Below, piece after piece: positions 15,272 through 22,086 of a stretch of 37,541 nucleotides of DNA. Source of the DNA: a virus; IMG/VR virus record IMGVR_UViG_3300035187_001598, positions 1-37,541 of that record. One strand, given 5' to 3'. Position 1 is the stretch's first letter. Each line of letters begins with the position of its first letter. Below the pieces are notes generated by a model. It saw only the letters and a list, made by a program, of their open reading frames with translations, made no database searches and had not been told where the DNA came from. The translations under genes were made by a program, and so were the position numbers.

Positions 15272-15481
15272 ATGAGCGAACGAGTTACCGTAAGGGAATA
15301 TCAGACACGGCCCGGAGTCTGGGTCGTCGACGCCGACTTCGCGCACAAACTGGCTGAAGAACTGGCCGAGGCTAAGGAGCGCATCGAGCAACTCGAGGGT
15401 CTGCTGGCCGGGGAAAAGTGGATCGCCCAAGACGCTAAGGCGCTGGCCGAGGTGCTGCGAATCGTGGAGGCTAAGCCATGA
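15272..15481 (+). CDS. Small coiled-coil protein
   Basis: This is a 69-residue protein. A short beta segment (VTVREYQTRPGVWVVDADF) is followed by an acidic helix with heptad pattern (AEELAEAKERIEQLEGLLAG) that should form a coiled coil. It begins 1 base after the SSB-like stop. It ends VEAKP in the first of four repeated stop-start cassettes (15464-15481). No known function. It may multimerise or bind a partner among the neighbouring coiled-coil proteins. Confidence 0.6.
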   Translation: MSERVTVREYQTRPGVWVVDADFAHKLAEELAEAKERIEQLEGLLAGEKWIAQDAKALAEVLRIVEAKP

Positions 15482-15882
15482 CCGATCATATCGGTGAGCC
15501 CGACGGAATGACTTGCCCTCACTGCGGCCTGCCTGCGGATCGCAAACAAAACGGGATCCAAAGCTATCGCTGCGGGTCGTCCTACTGCGAGACGTTCCGG
15601 CCTCAGTGGGCACGCTCCATGACGTGTATGGAGATTGAGAATAAAAGGCTTCGAGAGCGAATCAGTGTCATGGACGACGAATCTCTTCTGTCGAGCGACG
15701 TGTTTGAGACAGACAGGTCTATCAAGTGGGATCTGTCCCAGCAGATCGAAAAACTGAAACGCGAACTCCATGCGGCCAACGACCGCATCAAGCGGCTGGA
15801 GGAGGCTGGAGATGCGATGGCTCAGGACCACAATCCGTTTACCTTCATCGACTGGCAACGAGTCAAGGAGGTAAAGCCATGA
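15478..15882 (+). CDS. Zinc-ribbon and coiled-coil protein
   Basis: This is a 134-residue protein. Residues 11-45 form a likely zinc ribbon: CPHCGLPADRK and CGSSYCETF (two Cys pairs). A long charged helix (MEIENKRLRERISVM and IEKLKRELHAANDRIKRLEEAG) follows, predicted to be a coiled coil. Similar small zinc-ribbon proteins occur in phage early operons with unknown roles. It starts and ends in the repeated coupling cassettes. The C-terminus (KEVKP) is set by the cassette. Confidence 0.65.
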   Translation: MTDHIGEPDGMTCPHCGLPADRKQNGIQSYRCGSSYCETFRPQWARSMTCMEIENKRLRERISVMDDESLLSSDVFETDRSIKWDLSQQIEKLKRELHAANDRIKRLEEAGDAMAQDHNPFTFIDWQRVKEVKP

Positions 15883-16112
15883 TCTACTGCATGGCTGGAA
15901 TCGTACTGCTCACAGTCTACAGCGCGGTACTTACGTTCTACATCATCCTCACAATTGAAAAGCACAACATACTGTGCGGAGCTGTTAGAGACCTAAATGA
16001 CAAACTGTCGAGGTTTGAACGCAGTGATGAGTGGGGTCGCCTTCAAAAGCCGTTATCCGATCACTACACACTAGGCACTGACATCGCGGCGAACAAGGAG
16101 ATCAATCCATGA
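15879..16112 (+). CDS. Small single-span membrane protein
   Basis: This is a 77-residue protein with one N-terminal hydrophobic segment (AGIVLLTVYSAVLTFYIILTI, residues 6-26) and a cytoplasm-type charged tail with a helical stretch (GAVRDLNDKLSRFERSDEW). It has the form of an inner-membrane protein anchored at its N-terminus. No family is recognised. It begins behind AAGGAGG in a coupling cassette and ends KEINP in another. It might alter host membranes early in infection; that is speculation. Confidence 0.6.
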   Translation: MIYCMAGIVLLTVYSAVLTFYIILTIEKHNILCGAVRDLNDKLSRFERSDEWGRLQKPLSDHYTLGTDIAANKEINP

Positions 16113-16396
16113 GTGACGAGACGCCAAGCCAAGTGGATCTAGTCGGCCAGTTGTACGACGAGAACCAGAAGTTGAAGGAATACGTCGCCCAGCTTGAGAA
16201 GCGTCTGACAGCCCTTTGGGCCAAGTACTACTCGGATGCAAACTACTACGGAAAACGCATGTGCGCGTTAATAGAAGCCGGAAACTCAATGTATGAGTTT
16301 ATCAATCCTCCAACACCCTGCATGAGAACAACCAGAATGGACAACCTGTTGCAGGGATGGGATGACGCGAAGATCGCAAAGGAGGCCAAGCCATGA
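16109..16396 (+). CDS. Small coiled-coil protein
   Basis: This 95-residue protein contains a strong heptad helix at residues 8-40 (VDLVGQLYDENQKLKEYVAQ continuing to LEKRL). A second helical part near YGKRMCALIEAGNSMYEF follows, then a cysteine and the cassette end KEAKP. No known family. It is the third gene in the run to carry a predicted coiled coil. The start is an ATGA overlap with an AAGGAG ribosome site. Confidence 0.6.
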   Translation: MSDETPSQVDLVGQLYDENQKLKEYVAQLEKRLTALWAKYYSDANYYGKRMCALIEAGNSMYEFINPPTPCMRTTRMDNLLQGWDDAKIAKEAKP

Positions 16397-16623
16397 GTTG
16401 CGAAACTGCTGTCTTCGTCTACCGCAAGGACCACGAGGTTCGAGTCATGCAAATGAACTCGGCCATGATGATGGACAAAACCCTCAAAGAGGCTGGATGG
16501 GAGCACACCGCGACCATCGACTCTGTTGGGTTCATTCGCTGGCTGCTCTCAGCGCACCCAGACGAGGTTGCGGACGAAATCCGAGAGATCGGTGCGCCCT
16601 CCATCGAGATGCCAACAGACTGA
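16393..16623 (+). CDS. Small protein of unknown function
   Basis: This is a 76-residue protein starting in the last coupling cassette. The N-terminus is strand-like (CETAVFVYRKDHEVRVMQM). A helix (MMMDKTLKEAGWEHTATI) and a second helix (GFIRWLLSAHPDEVADEIREIG) follow. The fold may be small alpha/beta. It does not end in the cassette; an 8-base gap precedes the next gene. Function unknown. Confidence 0.6.
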   Translation: MSCETAVFVYRKDHEVRVMQMNSAMMMDKTLKEAGWEHTATIDSVGFIRWLLSAHPDEVADEIREIGAPSIEMPTD

Positions 16624-16631
16624 ACAAAACC

Positions 16632-16850
16632 ATGACAGCGACACTCACATTCGACATCCCAGAAGAACGAGAACTCCACATCCGAGCCATCTACGGTATG
16701 GACTACCGCGGGCTGATCGCAGACCTAGACAACGAGTGCAGGATGGCGATCAAGCACGGACACAAGCACAAGAGCCCAGAAGAAACCCTGCAATGGGTGC
16801 GGGACTTCATTTGCGAGGGACTCAACGACATCCACGACATCGAGACATGA
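16632..16850 (+). CDS. Small acidic protein of unknown function
   Basis: This is a 72-residue protein from ATG 16632 behind an AACAAAACC leader without a Shine-Dalgarno site. It begins with a strand (TATLTFDIPEER), continues with helices (ELHIRAIYGMDYRGLIADLDNECRM) and ends with a helix (EETLQWVRDFICEGL). Similar small alpha/beta proteins occur in phage early regions; I cannot name it. The stop overlaps the secreted protein gene (ATGA). Confidence 0.6.
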   Translation: MTATLTFDIPEERELHIRAIYGMDYRGLIADLDNECRMAIKHGHKHKSPEETLQWVRDFICEGLNDIHDIET

Positions 16851-17353
16851 ACCATCTTGTTGCCGTCACCAAAATGGTTGGACTGCTTCTGGTGCTACCA
16901 TTAGCGGCTCAGATCGCCACGGAAAACCTGCCGCTGAGGCTCGAGGCACCACACAGCGCGGAGGATTACCAGTGGTCTCTGGGTGGACGTGTAATCCCCG
17001 GAGCTACCAATCAAGTCCTTGAGATCCCTTCCGCGCAAGAAGCCGACGCTGGGACGTACAGGGTGGAAAGCAGCACGGGACACTCTGCGCTCTTCAAGGT
17101 GCGCTTCCAGCGCAACGTCCGCGTGCAGGTCAACGGGGTGGACGTGCGAGGCGACAGGGTCAGCATCAGAGGGCCGTCACAGATCCGCCTATCGTCACCG
17201 CTTGGGCCATTGCCCATCCGCTACACGCTGGACGGAACCGAACCGACGGCGGCATCCCAGCTCTACCGCACGCCGGTGCTGGTCACCAACTCGTGCCTTC
17301 TACGCGCAGCAATCGTGATCCCAGAGGGGGATTCGATTCAGATCGTGCGCTGA
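16847..17353 (+). CDS. Secreted protein with Ig-like and chitobiase C-terminal-type domains
   Basis: This is a 168-residue protein. Residues 10-23 (VGLLLVLPLAAQIA after a Lys) form a signal peptide or anchor. Residues about 30-90 are an Ig-like domain with the typical pattern YQWSLGGRVIPGATNQVL (Trp43) and EADAGTY (67-71), very common in Verrucomicrobiota and Planctomycetota surface proteins. Residues about 105-165 resemble the chitobiase C-terminal beta domain: IRYTLDGTEPTAASQLY (124-140). It is not part of a virion operon but closes the early gene block before a terminator-like gap. Possible roles: altering the host surface, blocking rival phages, or a host gene picked up. The start is an ATGA overlap. 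Confidence 0.75.
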   Translation: MNHLVAVTKMVGLLLVLPLAAQIATENLPLRLEAPHSAEDYQWSLGGRVIPGATNQVLEIPSAQEADAGTYRVESSTGHSALFKVRFQRNVRVQVNGVDVRGDRVSIRGPSQIRLSSPLGPLPIRYTLDGTEPTAASQLYRTPVLVTNSCLLRAAIVIPEGDSIQIVR

Positions 17354-17358
17354 CACTT

Positions 17359-17436
17359 TGGCCTCGAGTGAGGCCAGCCGGATCATCGCCCCTCCTGCCA
17401 GCCTGTAGCTGGCCGCGGTGGTCCGGTTTCTTTTTT
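17359..17436 (+). terminator. Two hairpins and T-run after the early operon
   Basis: The first hairpin is TGGCCTC-gagt-GAGGCCA (17359-17376), a perfect 7-base stem 6 bases after the last early stop. The second is GCCAGC-ctgta-GCTGGC (17397-17413), followed at 17426-17436 by TTTCTTTTTT. The T-run is 12 bases from the second stem, so a stem formed by GGCC..GGTCC could be closer. It probably ends early transcription. Confidence 0.45.
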
Positions 17437-17470
17437 CAGAATCGACAGACCGAAAACGGGAAATAAAAAG

Positions 17471-17493
17471 CAGGCATGGACAGGCACGGACAG
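17471..17493. repeat. Tandem 10-bp repeat CAGGCAYGGA, 2.3 copies
   Basis: CAGGCATGGA is followed at once by CAGGCACGGA and CAG, one mismatch per 10-base unit. The period of about one helical turn would place bound proteins on one face. A doublet GGACAGAACGGACAG with the same GGACAG core occurs at 21655-21669 beyond the large terminase. Confidence 0.6.
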
Positions 17494-17511
17494 CCCACCC
17501 CCCAGATGGGA

Positions 17512-17542
17512 ACCCTATGGGTCAAAACCCCTCACGCAGGGG
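17512..17542 (+). promoter_or_regulatory. Three overlapping, mutually exclusive hairpins
   Basis: Hairpin A is ACCC-tat-GGGT (17512-17522). Hairpin B is GGGT-caaa-ACCC (17519-17530) and shares GGGT with A. Hairpin C is CCCCT-cacgc-AGGGG (17528-17542) and shares CCC with B. A and C can coexist; B excludes both. It could act as an RNA switch or be DNA structure linked to packaging. Confidence 0.4.
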
Positions 17543-17722
17543 CCAAATAAGTCGCGACGAGTCCCCGAGCGTAAACACTCCGCACCACGATAACCACAAA
17601 GGCCCCAGACTTGCCTGTAGTCGCGTTTTTGGAATCGAGGGATACTCCCGAGATGGTCAAAAAAACAGAGGCACCTCAAATCGACTCCTAGCGCGTCACC
17701 CAACCCGAAACACCCATCTCCG

Positions 17723-17932
17723 ATGACAGGCCTCCAATTTACGCTCGAAAACCTGCCGCCAAATCTGATGCGCTGGACGGTCTCAAGACTGCGTGCGCGG
17801 ACGGTCTCTCCGGAGCAGGTCGCCTCCCAGTTCTACCCCAACGAAAGCGACCCGCGGCGGAGGGTTGTAATCGAAGGGCTCCGCGAACTGTCGACGATGC
17901 CGGAGGCCAAACTCCCGGAGTGCGTCCGATGA
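17723..17932 (+). CDS. Small protein upstream of the small terminase
   Basis: This is a 69-residue basic protein from ATG 17723. Helices are predicted at PPNLMRWTVSRLRARTV and SPEQVASQFYP, followed by DPRRRVVIEGLRELSTM. The last part resembles a short helix-turn-helix. The stop overlaps the small terminase start (ATGA). It may be a DNA-binding partner in packaging or a regulator of the late operon. No family is recognised. Confidence 0.55.
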   Translation: MTGLQFTLENLPPNLMRWTVSRLRARTVSPEQVASQFYPNESDPRRRVVIEGLRELSTMPEAKLPECVR

Positions 17933-18522
17933 CACAGGCCGACTACGCCAGAGCCGCAGGGCTGACCCGAGGAAGGGTGTCGCAACTGGTCAAAGCTGGG
18001 ATGCCGTTGACCTCGAAGGAGGCCGCAGATCAGTGGCGCGGCATGTCGGTCCAGCAGAGGGCTAACCCTACGCAGCCCGACGCCGGACCCTACCGTCCGC
18101 CCGAGGCACAGGCCCCACCCGACCCCGCTGCGATCTCCGCGGACACCCCTCTGGGAGCCTACGAGCGGCAAAGGAACATTGAGCGAGCAGCCTATGCCCT
18201 TGCGGCAAGGGCTTTAAAAAACGGTCAGCCGGACGCCGGACGCCTCGTGTCGATCCACGCGCAAGCAGCTCGAAACCTAACCCAAGCCCGGCAGGAGGTC
18301 CTAGACCTGTCAGAACGCGAGCGCACCCTAGTCTCCGGCGATTGGGTTCGGAAGGTCATGACTGAGCATGACGGCGCAGTCGCCACGCTCATCAAGTCGA
18401 TGCCCAGACAACTCGCTGGCCGCATCGCACCTCACGACCCGGAGCACGCCGAGCGAGAACTGGAACGCTGGGTGCAGGACATTTGCCTCGCAACTCTTCA
18501 CTCAACAGACCCGTGGAAATGA
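17929..18522 (+). CDS. Terminase small subunit (Nu1-like)
   Basis: This is a 197-residue protein. Residues 2-35 carry a helix-turn-helix of the Nu1 type: QADYARAAGLTRGRVSQLVK, then AGMPLTS and KEAADQWR. A Pro/Ala-rich linker (45-75) is followed by a long helical oligomerisation region (YERQRNIERAAYALAARALK and further). It should recognise the packaging site and recruit the large subunit encoded at 19687. The start is ATG 17929 (ATGA overlap); GTG 17920 adds three residues. A methyltransferase gene separates it from the large subunit gene. Confidence 0.75.
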   Translation: MTQADYARAAGLTRGRVSQLVKAGMPLTSKEAADQWRGMSVQQRANPTQPDAGPYRPPEAQAPPDPAAISADTPLGAYERQRNIERAAYALAARALKNGQPDAGRLVSIHAQAARNLTQARQEVLDLSERERTLVSGDWVRKVMTEHDGAVATLIKSMPRQLAGRIAPHDPEHAERELERWVQDICLATLHSTDPWK

Positions 18523-19697
18523 AACACGCCGACAAGATCGAACTGATCGAGATCGAGAAGCTGATTCCCTACGCCCGCAATTCCCGGACACACTCAGACG
18601 AGCAGGTCGCGCAGATCGCCGGAAGCATCCGGGAGTTCGGATTCACCAACCCGGTGCTCGTAGACAAGGACGGGACCATCGTTGCAGGTCATGGCCGCGT
18701 CATGGCTGCTCGAAAGCTCGGGATGGCATCGGTGCCGTGCCTACGGCTTGGTCACCTTACCGAAAGCCAAGTCCGAGCCTACGTCATCGCGGATAACAAG
18801 CTCGCGCTGAACGCAGGGTGGGATGAAGAGATGCTGAAGTCCGAGATTGCCGCAATCAAAGACGACGGCTTCGAAATCGACCTGCTTGGATTCTCTGACG
18901 ACGAACTTTCAGAACTTCTGCAACCCGAGATTGTGGAAGGCCAAACCGATCCGGACCAAGTTCCAGAAGCCCCGGAGGAACCAGTAACAAAGCCGGGAGA
19001 TCTTTGGCTGCTCGGGGAGCACAGGCTGCTTTGCGGAGACTCGACGAAGGCGGATGATGTCGAACGGCTGATGGCTGGTAAGACGGCTGGACTAGTATTT
19101 TCTGATCCGCCCTATGGCGTGGAGTTTCGCTCCAACATGAGCAAACGCTTTGATGTGCTGAAGAACGATGAAAAGATCTTGGAGATCGCGCCGGTTGTCT
19201 GGGAAGCGATGGCCGACAACACGGCAGCGTTCATCTGGACCAGCCACCACGTCTATCCGGTGTGGCGAGCGCAGTTTGAGAAGTTCTACAAGCAGACCAT
19301 TGTCTGGCACAAAGGCGGTGGTGGAATGGGCGATCTCGACGGGCAGTACGCACTCGACTACGAGCTTGCCTTATTCTGCGCCAAGGGAAGCCCGAAGTTC
19401 CGTGGAAGCCGCGGCATGGCTGTCTGGCAAGTATCAAAAGACGCCGCATCATCCTATGTTCATCCGACGCAGAAGCCAGTGGCGCTTGCCGAACGCGCAC
19501 TTAATGACTTCAGCGACAAGCGCGCTGTCGTGCTCGACCTTTTCGGTGGGAGCGGCAGCACTCTGATCGCCTGCGAAAAGACTGGTCGCCAAGCCCGCTT
19601 GATGGAACTGGACCCTCGTTATTGCGACGTGATCGTTAAGCGATGGGAGGATTTCACCGGAAAGAAAGCCGTTCTCGAGTCTGCCAATGCTGAGTGA
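18519..19697 (+). CDS. ParB-like domain fused to DNA methyltransferase
   Basis: This is a 392-residue protein. Residues 8-100 form a ParB/Srx-like domain (IPYARNSRTHSDEQVAQIAG and GHGRVMAARKLG at 57-68). Residues 160-385 form an N4-cytosine/N6-adenine methyltransferase: DLWLLGEHRLLCGDS, the catalytic DPPY at 196-199, a target region, then DLFGGSGSTLIAC as the S-adenosylmethionine motif near 355, so the order is catalytic motif first. It probably modifies phage DNA against host restriction or marks it for packaging. Its placement between the two terminase genes, ATGA-linked to the first and overlapping the second by 11 bases, suggests co-expression with packaging. Confidence 0.88.
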   Translation: MKHADKIELIEIEKLIPYARNSRTHSDEQVAQIAGSIREFGFTNPVLVDKDGTIVAGHGRVMAARKLGMASVPCLRLGHLTESQVRAYVIADNKLALNAGWDEEMLKSEIAAIKDDGFEIDLLGFSDDELSELLQPEIVEGQTDPDQVPEAPEEPVTKPGDLWLLGEHRLLCGDSTKADDVERLMAGKTAGLVFSDPPYGVEFRSNMSKRFDVLKNDEKILEIAPVVWEAMADNTAAFIWTSHHVYPVWRAQFEKFYKQTIVWHKGGGGMGDLDGQYALDYELALFCAKGSPKFRGSRGMAVWQVSKDAASSYVHPTQKPVALAERALNDFSDKRAVVLDLFGGSGSTLIACEKTGRQARLMELDPRYCDVIVKRWEDFTGKKAVLESANAE

Positions 19698-21495
19698 CCT
19701 CCAGCGCGACATCCTCGAATTCCGGCGTCAGCAGTACCGCCCGACGCCGCGGCAGACCGTCGTTGAGTGGAGCGAGTCGAATCTCAAACTGACGCAGCGG
19801 CAGACGGAACACCCGGGACCGTTCACGACTAGCATTCGACCCTATACGCGGGAACCAATGGAGGCTTGGAAGGATCCGTCTGTCTCGGAATGCACTCTCT
19901 GTTGGGGATCACAGACAGCGAAGACAACTACGCTGATGGCTGGTCTGGCGTGGCTGATCGACAACGAGCCTTGCCCGGCACTGTGGCTCATGCCGACAGA
20001 GAACCTTGCCCGGTCGTTCAGCAAAAGCCGGTGGCTCCCGATGCTCGAGGATGCCCCGGCGATGGTTGCCCATTTTCCGGCTGACAAAGACAAGCTCACG
20101 AACCTTGAGCAACACTTCGACCGCTCGACGTTGACGTTTGTTGGATCGAACTCACCGGCGAACCTAGCCAGCCGTCCCGTACGGGTGCTGATCGCAGACG
20201 AGGTGGACAAGTTCGCTTCGGCATCCGAAAAGGAAGCGGACGCCTTGGACCTCGCAGAGCAGCGACTCAAGGCTTTCTCGTCCTCAAAAGCTTTTCTGAC
20301 ATCAACACCAACGGTAACGGAAGGCCGGATCTGGCAACGGTTCCTACGCGGAGATCAGCGTCGGTTCTATGTGCCTTGTCCACACTGCAAAGTCCCGATC
20401 AAGCTCGAGTGGCGGCAGGTCAAATGGGACGAGACCGCAAAGCTCGAGGATGGGAAGTGGGACTTCACCCGGGTCCGCGCTTCCGCTCGGTACGAGTGCC
20501 AGTTATGCAAGGGCAACATCTCGGACGCGCAAAAGGTGGCCGCGCTTCGGTCCGGTGTCTGGATCGCGGAGAACAAGGGAGCTCTCCCCGGCGTGCGATC
20601 ATACCACCTGTCGAGCCTCTACAGCCCGGACCGCAAATGTACATGGGGCCACCTCGCGGTTGCATTCCTTGAGGCAAAGGACTCGCTGCTGGGACTCCAA
20701 GGTTTCATCAACGGAAACTTGGCCGAGCCATGGGAGAACCAGTCAGCGCCAAGGCAACGGGACGAGATCGTTGTGGCTGGAGCGGAAGCAACGGACGAGA
20801 AGTCGATCAAATTCATGACGGTCGATTGCCAAGCGACCAGCCCGCACTTCTGGTTTGTCGTCCGAGCATGGGCTGACGATGGATCGTCCCGGACTCTCGA
20901 CTCGGGATCTCTGGACACTTGGCAAGACGTCCGGGACAAACAGCTTGAGCACGGAGTGCAGGATGTCCATGTCGTGATCGACTCCGGCTATGATGCCCCA
21001 GCGGTTTACGCGGAGTGCCTGCGCTACGGCAGGTTTGCAAATCGCGCCGGACGAGTTCCCCTTTGGATCGGCTGGATGCCATCAAAGGGGATGCCGCGCC
21101 GGGGATGGCGCAACGCGAAGAGTGGCGTGGACGAACCGTTCTTCCTTCGCGGGATTGACCCACGAGTTGGCGACAACGCAGGAAGGCAGGGGTCGCTTGA
21201 ACTCAAGCTCCTCGAGTTCGGCGCCGACGTCACAAAAGACATTCTCGAGCGCCTTCGCCGTGGCGGAACAAAAGTTCGATGGGAGGTCGTTGAGAAGGCT
21301 GCCAGCACCGACTACTGGCGTCACATGGACTGCGAGCAAAAGATCGCTCGCTTGTCTAGCGCCACCGGTCGGACGACTTGGACGTGGCTGCCGCGCTCCT
21401 CAAAATGGCCGAACCATCTCTTTGATTGCGAAGTCATGCAGGTCGCCGCCGCGCTCTTCCACAACCGACTCCGACTCACCGCCGATGCAGGCTGA
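19687..21495 (+). CDS. Terminase large subunit (lambda gpA family)
   Basis: This 602-residue protein belongs to the gpA terminase family. The ATPase motif CWGSQTAKTTTL (72-83) is the deviant Walker A found in this family, and RVLIADEVDKF is Walker B with the catalytic acidic pair. PSTVTEGR-type coupling text reads STPTVTEGRIW. A zinc-ribbon pair CPHC and CQLC (near 230 and 270) is typical. The C-terminal nuclease part follows from about 370 (MTVDCQ). It pumps DNA into the prohead and cuts concatemers, probably at a cos site. Start ATG 19687 overlaps the methyltransferase end. Confidence 0.95.
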   Translation: MLSDLQRDILEFRRQQYRPTPRQTVVEWSESNLKLTQRQTEHPGPFTTSIRPYTREPMEAWKDPSVSECTLCWGSQTAKTTTLMAGLAWLIDNEPCPALWLMPTENLARSFSKSRWLPMLEDAPAMVAHFPADKDKLTNLEQHFDRSTLTFVGSNSPANLASRPVRVLIADEVDKFASASEKEADALDLAEQRLKAFSSSKAFLTSTPTVTEGRIWQRFLRGDQRRFYVPCPHCKVPIKLEWRQVKWDETAKLEDGKWDFTRVRASARYECQLCKGNISDAQKVAALRSGVWIAENKGALPGVRSYHLSSLYSPDRKCTWGHLAVAFLEAKDSLLGLQGFINGNLAEPWENQSAPRQRDEIVVAGAEATDEKSIKFMTVDCQATSPHFWFVVRAWADDGSSRTLDSGSLDTWQDVRDKQLEHGVQDVHVVIDSGYDAPAVYAECLRYGRFANRAGRVPLWIGWMPSKGMPRRGWRNAKSGVDEPFFLRGIDPRVGDNAGRQGSLELKLLEFGADVTKDILERLRRGGTKVRWEVVEKAASTDYWRHMDCEQKIARLSSATGRTTWTWLPRSSKWPNHLFDCEVMQVAAALFHNRLRLTADAG

Positions 21496-21679
21496 ACTAC
21501 ACACCGTCAAAGAACTGGCCGGGCTGCTCAAGCGGGCCACGTCCTACGTCTACGCGATGCGCGCGCAGGGATTCGAGATGCCGGGAGGCCGGGCGACACT
21601 CCAACAGGCCGTTGACTGGCTCCGAGAAAACCCGCACCCCCGGCAGAACAAACGGGACAGAACGGACAGCGGCGAGTGA
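21485..21679 (+). CDS. Small HTH protein after the large terminase
   Basis: This is a 64-residue protein starting inside the end of the large terminase gene (11-base overlap). Residues 6-50 resemble a Nu1-like or MerR-like winged helix-turn-helix: TVKELAGLLKRATSYVYAMR, AQGFEMPGGR, then TLQQAVDWLRENP. The tail is basic and polar (RQNKRDRTDSGE). It may help in site recognition or regulate late genes. The last codons contain the GGACAG doublet noted at 21655-21669. Function inferred from fold only. Confidence 0.65.
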   Translation: MQAELHTVKELAGLLKRATSYVYAMRAQGFEMPGGRATLQQAVDWLRENPHPRQNKRDRTDSGE

Positions 21680-21723
21680 TTTGACCGGTCGACAGATCGG
21701 ACTCTAGGCCGCCGGATTAGAGC

Positions 21724-22086
21724 GTGGCCGCCTCGACGCCATTCGTCCGCAGTTATCTCCGCAACCTTTGGGCTGAAGCCCAAGCTGCGAATCTGACGCT
21801 GCTCGCAAAACTGACGGCTCTCAACGCGTCGGCGGTCACAGCCGTTTCGTCTGGGAAAGTCCTGCAGAGCACGTCCGGGAATGGACGCAGCGTCACCTTC
21901 CAAGTCAACGGAACCGAGGGTGTCACTCCTACCGAGCTGGTGGAGATGCTCGACCGACTCATCAATCTCTACGATGCCGCGGTGGCTGCCGGGAACACGA
22001 CGGACTCGGCTAGATACGCTTACATGCTCGCGGCGCTCCGGCCCATCACAGCGTATCACTCGAAGTTCCAGACTTTGCTCCGATGA
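21724..22086 (+). CDS. gpW-like head-tail joining protein
   Basis: This is a 120-residue protein between large terminase and portal, the position of lambda W. It starts with GTG. The middle shows the gpW plan: a helix (LLAKLTALNASAVTAVSSG), a hairpin with KVLQSTSGNGRSVTFQV, then a helix (TPTELVEMLDRLINLYDAAV). Lambda gpW is 68 residues; this protein has extra helices at both ends. gpW plugs the portal after DNA filling. The assignment rests on position and pattern. The start is after a 44-base gap. Confidence 0.6.
   Translation: MAASTPFVRSYLRNLWAEAQAANLTLLAKLTALNASAVTAVSSGKVLQSTSGNGRSVTFQVNGTEGVTPTELVEMLDRLINLYDAAVAAGNTTDSARYAYMLAALRPITAYHSKFQTLLR

Larger units (their letters stand above)
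15464..16396 (+). repeat. Four repeated SD-stop-start coupling cassettes
   Basis: Near-identical junctions end one gene and start the next at 15464-15481, 15863-15882, 16092-16112 and 16376-16396. Three have the form GGAGGyyAAGCCATGA and the third is AAGGAGATCAATCCATGA. The same bases supply a ribosome site, encode the upstream C-terminus (VEAKP, KEVKP, KEINP, KEAKP) and give the next start. The interior of each gene is unrelated, so only the joints are repeated. Confidence 0.7.
17437..17722 (+). other. Non-coding region with repeats; candidate cos / packaging start
   Basis: No supported gene lies here. It holds a tandem 10-base repeat (CAGGCATGGA, CAGGCACGGA, CAG; 17471-17493), three overlapping hairpins (17512-17542), and the perfect palindrome GTCGCGAC (17551-17558). 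It lies directly upstream of the small terminase operon, the position of cos in lambda-like phages, and the large terminase is of the cos-cutting gpA family. A promoter for late genes may also be here; none is clear. Confidence 0.4.

Noticed and set aside
17476-17550. A 24-codon ATG frame over the tandem repeat
   Set aside because: Very short, no ribosome site and no neighbour overlap.
17418-17726. A 102-codon frame ending in an ATGA overlap with the gene at 17723
   Set aside because: Amino acid content is low in hydrophobic residues and rich in Arg, His, Pro and Asn, with no fold pattern, and it runs through hairpins and tandem repeats of the likely packaging region. Not enough support.
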